64,000 bases of DNA from Flavobacteriales bacterium. GTDB lineage: Bacteria > Bacteroidota > Bacteroidia > Flavobacteriales_F > PHOS-HE28. The stretch lies in NCBI GenBank assembly GCA_016719225.1, contig JADKAN010000002.1, forward strand, positions 620,001-684,000. The letters run 5' to 3'. The translations under genes and the position numbers were made by a program. Below the pieces are notes generated by a model. That model did not search any database and had not been told where the DNA came from. It worked only from the letters and a program-made list of their open reading frames with translations. Below, piece by piece: positions 60,939 through 64,000 of the stretch; position 1 is the first letter of the stretch; every line of letters starts with the position of its first letter.

Positions 60939-61412
60939 ATGCGCAACTATGCCCGCATGATGCAGCTTGCCGATGAGGTCTTCGCCATGAACGAGGACCC
61001 CGCGCAGTTGCAGGTGGACCCGGAGGTGCTGGAGCATTTGCGGCGCCTGCATCCGGCCACGGTGGGCGAGCGCGCGGATGCCAACGGACCGATCGCTTGG
61101 GTGCTGCTGATCCCTACCACGGCGACATTGATGGAAGCATTCGTAGACGGCGAGATCACCGAGCAGGCGCTCTATGATCGTACTCCGTTGGATGCCGCAT
61201 ACGATGCGGTCTACCTCTGCAGTGCGATGGTGCTGGAAGAACATCGTAGGGCCGGACTGGCCAAGCAGATGACATTGGATGCACTGGCACAGATCCGCAA
61301 GGACCACGCCATCACCTCCTTGTTCTGCTGGCCATTCACCGCCGGTGGAGATGCACTTGCAGGGATCATTGCCAAGGAAGCGGGCCTTCCGTTACGGATG
61401 CGTGCGCGGTGA
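60939..61412 (+). CDS. GNAT-like acetyltransferase family protein
   Basis: The 157-aa product has a GNAT-like core: AWVLLIPTTATLMEAFVDGE, VYLCSAMVLEEHRRAGLAKQ (with the R/Q-x-x-G-x-G/A acetyl-CoA loop as RRAGLA) and MTLDALAQIRKDHAIT. The N-terminal arm is unusually short. Substrate unknown. A CACCTTTG element lies 4 nt before the ATG. Confidence 0.65.
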   Translation: MRNYARMMQLADEVFAMNEDPAQLQVDPEVLEHLRRLHPATVGERADANGPIAWVLLIPTTATLMEAFVDGEITEQALYDRTPLDAAYDAVYLCSAMVLEEHRRAGLAKQMTLDALAQIRKDHAITSLFCWPFTAGGDALAGIIAKEAGLPLRMRAR

Positions 61413-61494
61413 GCCATCATTTTCAGGCCGACCACTGCGTCGTCGGTACACACTTAGGGCCATGAGCCTAAGCACTGGCCTACCTTGACGGCGG

Positions 61495-62110
61495 ATGCCG
61501 ACCAACCCATTTCCGTTCATGGGCCTCGACGATCAGGGAGTTATCGCAGCGCGTGCCAAGCACGGGCGCAATGCGATCGATGACAAGGTGAACGGCGCCT
61601 TCTGGCCGGCGGTGAAAAGCGCGGTGCTGGAGCCGATGTTCCTGCTGCTGCTCGCCACCAGCATCATCTATTTCGCGTTGGGCGAGCGCAGCGAAGCCTA
61701 CTTCATGGCCGGCGCGATCGTGGTGGTCTCCACGATCTCCACCTACCAGGACTCCCGAAGCCGCAAGGCGCTCACGGCCTTGCGCGTGTTCAGCGAGGCA
61801 CAGGCCACGGTGGTCCGCAACAACGCCGTGGTGAAGATCCCGGTGGAGGATGTGGTGGTGGGCGACCATATGGTGGTCGAGGAGGGCAGCCTGCTCGCCG
61901 CCGATGGCGTGATCCTACAGAGCAACGATTTCAGTGTGAATGAATCCATACTGACGGGGGAGCCTTCGCCGTGGCACGCAGCGCGGACGCACCTGAAGGT
62001 GCCGCCGTGAGCAAGGGCACGCAGGTGGTCTCCGGCCTCGCGCTGTATCGGGTCACGGCGGTTGGAAAAGGAACACAGTTGGTCAGGATCAGCGCCTCGC
62101 TCGCAATGCC
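61495..62110 (+). pseudogene. Frameshifted, truncated P-type cation ATPase (N-terminal part only)
   Basis: Frame 1 (61495-61965) encodes the P-type ATPase N-terminal domain and first two membrane helices (EPMFLLLLATSIIYFALGER, FMAGAIVVVSTISTYQDS), then the actuator start (IPVEDVVVGDHMVVEEGSLL, SVNESILTGE). Near 61965 the frame breaks; one frame over it continues as VARSADAPEGAAVSKGTQVV, SGLALYRVTAVGKGTQLV, exactly the actuator continuation. One missing nucleotide explains it. Homology stops near 62110, before the phosphorylation domain (no DKTGT). It is therefore a 3'-deleted pseudogene of a calcium- or plasma-membrane-type ATPase. Confidence 0.8.
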
Positions 62111-62220
62111 GCTCTTCGGCATGGAGATGCGCACCGATAGTGGATGGGTGGAACGCGTTCCCTTCGAGCTGGTCCAAATGGATTGCGGCCTGTCGTGGGG
62201 CGATTGGGAGGATCGCACCA

Positions 62221-62433
62221 TCACGCTACCGCTCCGTTCTTGGAAAGCGTCGCGGAGTATTCGGGATAGTCCAAGGTATTCGGGTCGTTCGATTGGATCT
62301 CGACCAGTGTGCCATCAGCCTGTTTGAGGAAGACGAAAAGGGCGCCCACGCACTCCTTTGCTTCCGCGACGGAAGCAGATGAGCAAAGAAATAGGAGACC
62401 GCACAACCGGAGCAGCAGCAAGGATCTTTTCAT
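62221..62433 (-). CDS. Small secreted hypothetical protein
   Basis: The 70-aa product starts with a signal peptide (MKRSLLLLRLCGLLFLCSSA) and continues ECVGALFVFLKQADGTLVEI, ending YSATLSKNGAVA. No family is recognised. It may be the 5' end of a broken larger gene, as its 3' side abuts the ATPase pseudogene breakpoint. Confidence 0.45.
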   Translation of the reverse strand: MKRSLLLLRLCGLLFLCSSASVAEAKECVGALFVFLKQADGTLVEIQSNDPNTLDYPEYSATLSKNGAVA

Positions 62434-62502
62434 GGCGCGAACGGTTTGCTTGATCACACGAATATAACCTCCTTGTACCCTGCGCATTCCGGCATGCACG
62501 GC

Positions 62503-64000
62503 TTATTCCACTACCACCTTAGCGGTACGCAGCTGCGCACCTTGCGCGTCCATGGCACGAAGCAGGTACACACCGGGCGCCCAACCCGTGGTGGGCAAGG
62601 TGCGGTCTGCTGCTAGGTTCGATCGGTGCACCAAAGTCCCTCCGCTGGTGTGCACGGCCACGGTGCTTGCGCGGGCATCGTTGATGAAAATGGGCGTTCC
62701 CGCCGCCACCAAGGTGTTCATCACCAACGGTGTTTCCAAAGAAGGATCTTCTTCCCGGATGCCCACTTGGTTCAGCAGGATCTCGTTCACGAAGCTGCAG
62801 AGTGTTTGCAGGGTGTCCATGCCGACATCCGTTAAGGTGAACGCCGTGGGAACGGAGCTGTACTTGTAGGCCACATCGATGGCCACGGCATTTGCGACCA
62901 GCTCGGTGGTCATGAGGTCCAAGGGGACCGGGATATCGGCGTACGTGGTATCGTCCATTAGGCAGGATGCCAGTTCATCGGTGACCAACGTGGAATGGAA
63001 CCCATAGCGGGTGGTGGTGGCCAGGTCCATGTGCTCGTTTACCAGCAGGCCGTCCAGTGCGAGGGCGCCGCCGGAGAGGTCCATACCCTGTAGCGTTAGG
63101 AGCGCGTTGTTCGGTACCACTAGTTGATCATCCTTCCGAATGAATTGCGCCGGGGAGCCCAAGGTGTCCGCTACGAGTATGCCGCTGAAGTTGTAGATGC
63201 TGCCCGCCATGGAGTTGCGGACCATTTGGATACGCCTGCCTTGCGCATCGATGACGAACTGGCCGTTCAATAAGGCATTCTGCGAGCGGTAGAAGTCCGT
63301 GCGGTCCAACACGCCATCGGCATTGCTGCGTAAGAGATAATGGAAATATCCCACGCTCGTGTTGATCGTGCCCGCGGCATGCACGTTGCCCCCCGCATCC
63401 ACCTGGATGTCATGGATGCGCGCAGGAACGGGAGCAGGGTCGTAGATGTAGTTCTTCATCCAAAGCATTCCGCCGTTGTCCGCATCCAGTTCCGCGAGGC
63501 GATAGTTGCCGAAATAGGAAGCGGCCTCCGTGTGATAGATCCTTCCCGAAGGTGCGACCGCAAGGCGTGTTACGTTGTTCGTGTAGTTCGATGTAGGATG
63601 GCCGTACAAGCCGGGATCTGGAAGCCCTACACTTTGGGCCCAAATCACTTCACCTGTGGCATTCAACTTCAATATGTCGGTCGCAGGGATCGCTTCGAAG
63701 AAACTAAGTGCTAGTACCATCCCATTGTCCGCGGTGGGTGCCGCATCCAGACCGGAAAGCGTATAGCCGCTCGAAGGGAACGGCCCATAGGTGCATGAAA
63801 GCAGGAAGCCATTACTGACCACGCCATCGCCACTGACGTGCGCGCACTGCACCACGTACTTCGTGGAGTCGTCGTCCATAAAAATGTCCAACGTATCGCC
63901 CGGCACTGTTGCCACTTCTTTCAGGAACGCGACGCGGAACCCATCCGATCCCTCCTTGAACATGGCGATCACGGGCTCCTGTTGGAATTGCTCCATGGGT
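62503..64000 (-). CDS. T9SS cargo protein, N-terminus beyond window end
   Basis: The visible 498 residues lack a signal peptide and the frame is open to the last base, so the gene continues beyond 64000. The body has DGFRVAFLKEVATVPGDTLD, GEVIWAQSVGLPDPG and NGGMLWMKNYI, propeller-like blocks similar to the protein at 7221. The final 75 residues are a T9SS sorting domain (GTLVHRSNLAADRTLPTTGW, PGVYLLRAMDAQGAQLRTAK). Function unknown. Confidence 0.85.
   Translation of the reverse strand, partial: PMEQFQQEPVIAMFKEGSDGFRVAFLKEVATVPGDTLDIFMDDDSTKYVVQCAHVSGDGVVSNGFLLSCTYGPFPSSGYTLSGLDAAPTADNGMVLALSFFEAIPATDILKLNATGEVIWAQSVGLPDPGLYGHPTSNYTNNVTRLAVAPSGRIYHTEAASYFGNYRLAELDADNGGMLWMKNYIYDPAPVPARIHDIQVDAGGNVHAAGTINTSVGYFHYLLRSNADGVLDRTDFYRSQNALLNGQFVIDAQGRRIQMVRNSMAGSIYNFSGILVADTLGSPAQFIRKDDQLVVPNNALLTLQGMDLSGGALALDGLLVNEHMDLATTTRYGFHSTLVTDELASCLMDDTTYADIPVPLDLMTTELVANAVAIDVAYKYSSVPTAFTLTDVGMDTLQTLCSFVNEILLNQVGIREEDPSLETPLVMNTLVAAGTPIFINDARASTVAVHTSGGTLVHRSNLAADRTLPTTGWAPGVYLLRAMDAQGAQLRTAKVVVE

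Noticed and set aside
1..64000. tRNA, rRNA or riboswitch
   Set aside because: No convincing T-loop/anticodon arrangement, rRNA block or known riboswitch core (including upstream of the B12-dependent icmF) was found by eye; a covariance-model scan would be needed to exclude them.

Overview
The window looks like a chromosome segment of a high-GC (by eye somewhat under 60% GC) member of the Bacteroidota, most likely an uncultured Flavobacteriales lineage. The evidence is a Bacteroidota-type lpxC-fabZ gene fusion, about nine secreted proteins with C-terminal type IX secretion (T9SS) sorting domains, DUF1800/DUF1501 pairs, Bacteroidota promoters (TTG, about 20 nt, TAnnTTTG) and almost no Shine-Dalgarno sequences. 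No rRNA or tRNA gene was recognised.

Layout. 0-12.7 kb: a GIY-YIG gene fragment, palindromic repeats, a POTRA/beta-barrel outer-membrane protein, the lipid A genes lpxD, lpxC/fabZ and lpxA with an ABC ATPase, two T9SS genes (the first a remnant), an FMN reductase, efp, a second LpxD-like acyltransferase and a GAF-PP2C phosphatase. 12.8-19.2 kb: a polysaccharide export cluster (Wzy/WaaL-like, two Wzz-like, Wzx-like) and a divergent glycosyltransferase. 19.2-34 kb: housekeeping genes (rnhB, fhs, an OmpA-like protein, a trpG/pabA-type amidotransferase, exonuclease III, a cold-shock protein, acs) with a DUF1800/DUF1501 pair. 34-45.5 kb: an MBL hydrolase and a run of T9SS cargo proteins, including an M36 metallopeptidase, a glycine-rich protein and two related propeller-like proteins. 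45.7-49.2 kb: icmF, a fused B12-dependent acyl-CoA mutase, with repeat-derived peptide insertions.

49.7-56.5 kb is a defence island and the most interesting part. A leftward operon encodes a complete type III CBASS system: CD-NTase, HORMA protein, TRIP13-like ATPase and a 2TM-NUDIX (Cap16-like) effector, all joined by 1-4 nt overlaps. Its unusual first gene is a membrane-anchored J-domain protein 14 nt before the CD-NTase. Further upstream on the same strand lie a KTSC-like protein, an LRAT/NlpC-like protein with a membrane tail, and a DUF2188 protein. A divergent gene encodes an HTH-XRE/ImmA-IrrE metallopeptidase fusion, overlapped by a PIN-like gene. The shared intergenic region holds three TGATCGAC direct repeats spaced exactly 21 bp apart between two candidate divergent promoters. 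This resembles the HTH-plus-metallopeptidase (CapH/CapP) control known for other CBASS loci, but here as one fused protein.

56.5-64 kb: accessory genes (two unknown genes flanked by a direct repeat, a ParE/RelE-type toxin-antitoxin pair, a DUF2130 coiled-coil protein, an acetyltransferase-like protein, a frameshifted P-type ATPase remnant) and the 3' part of another T9SS gene running off the window end.
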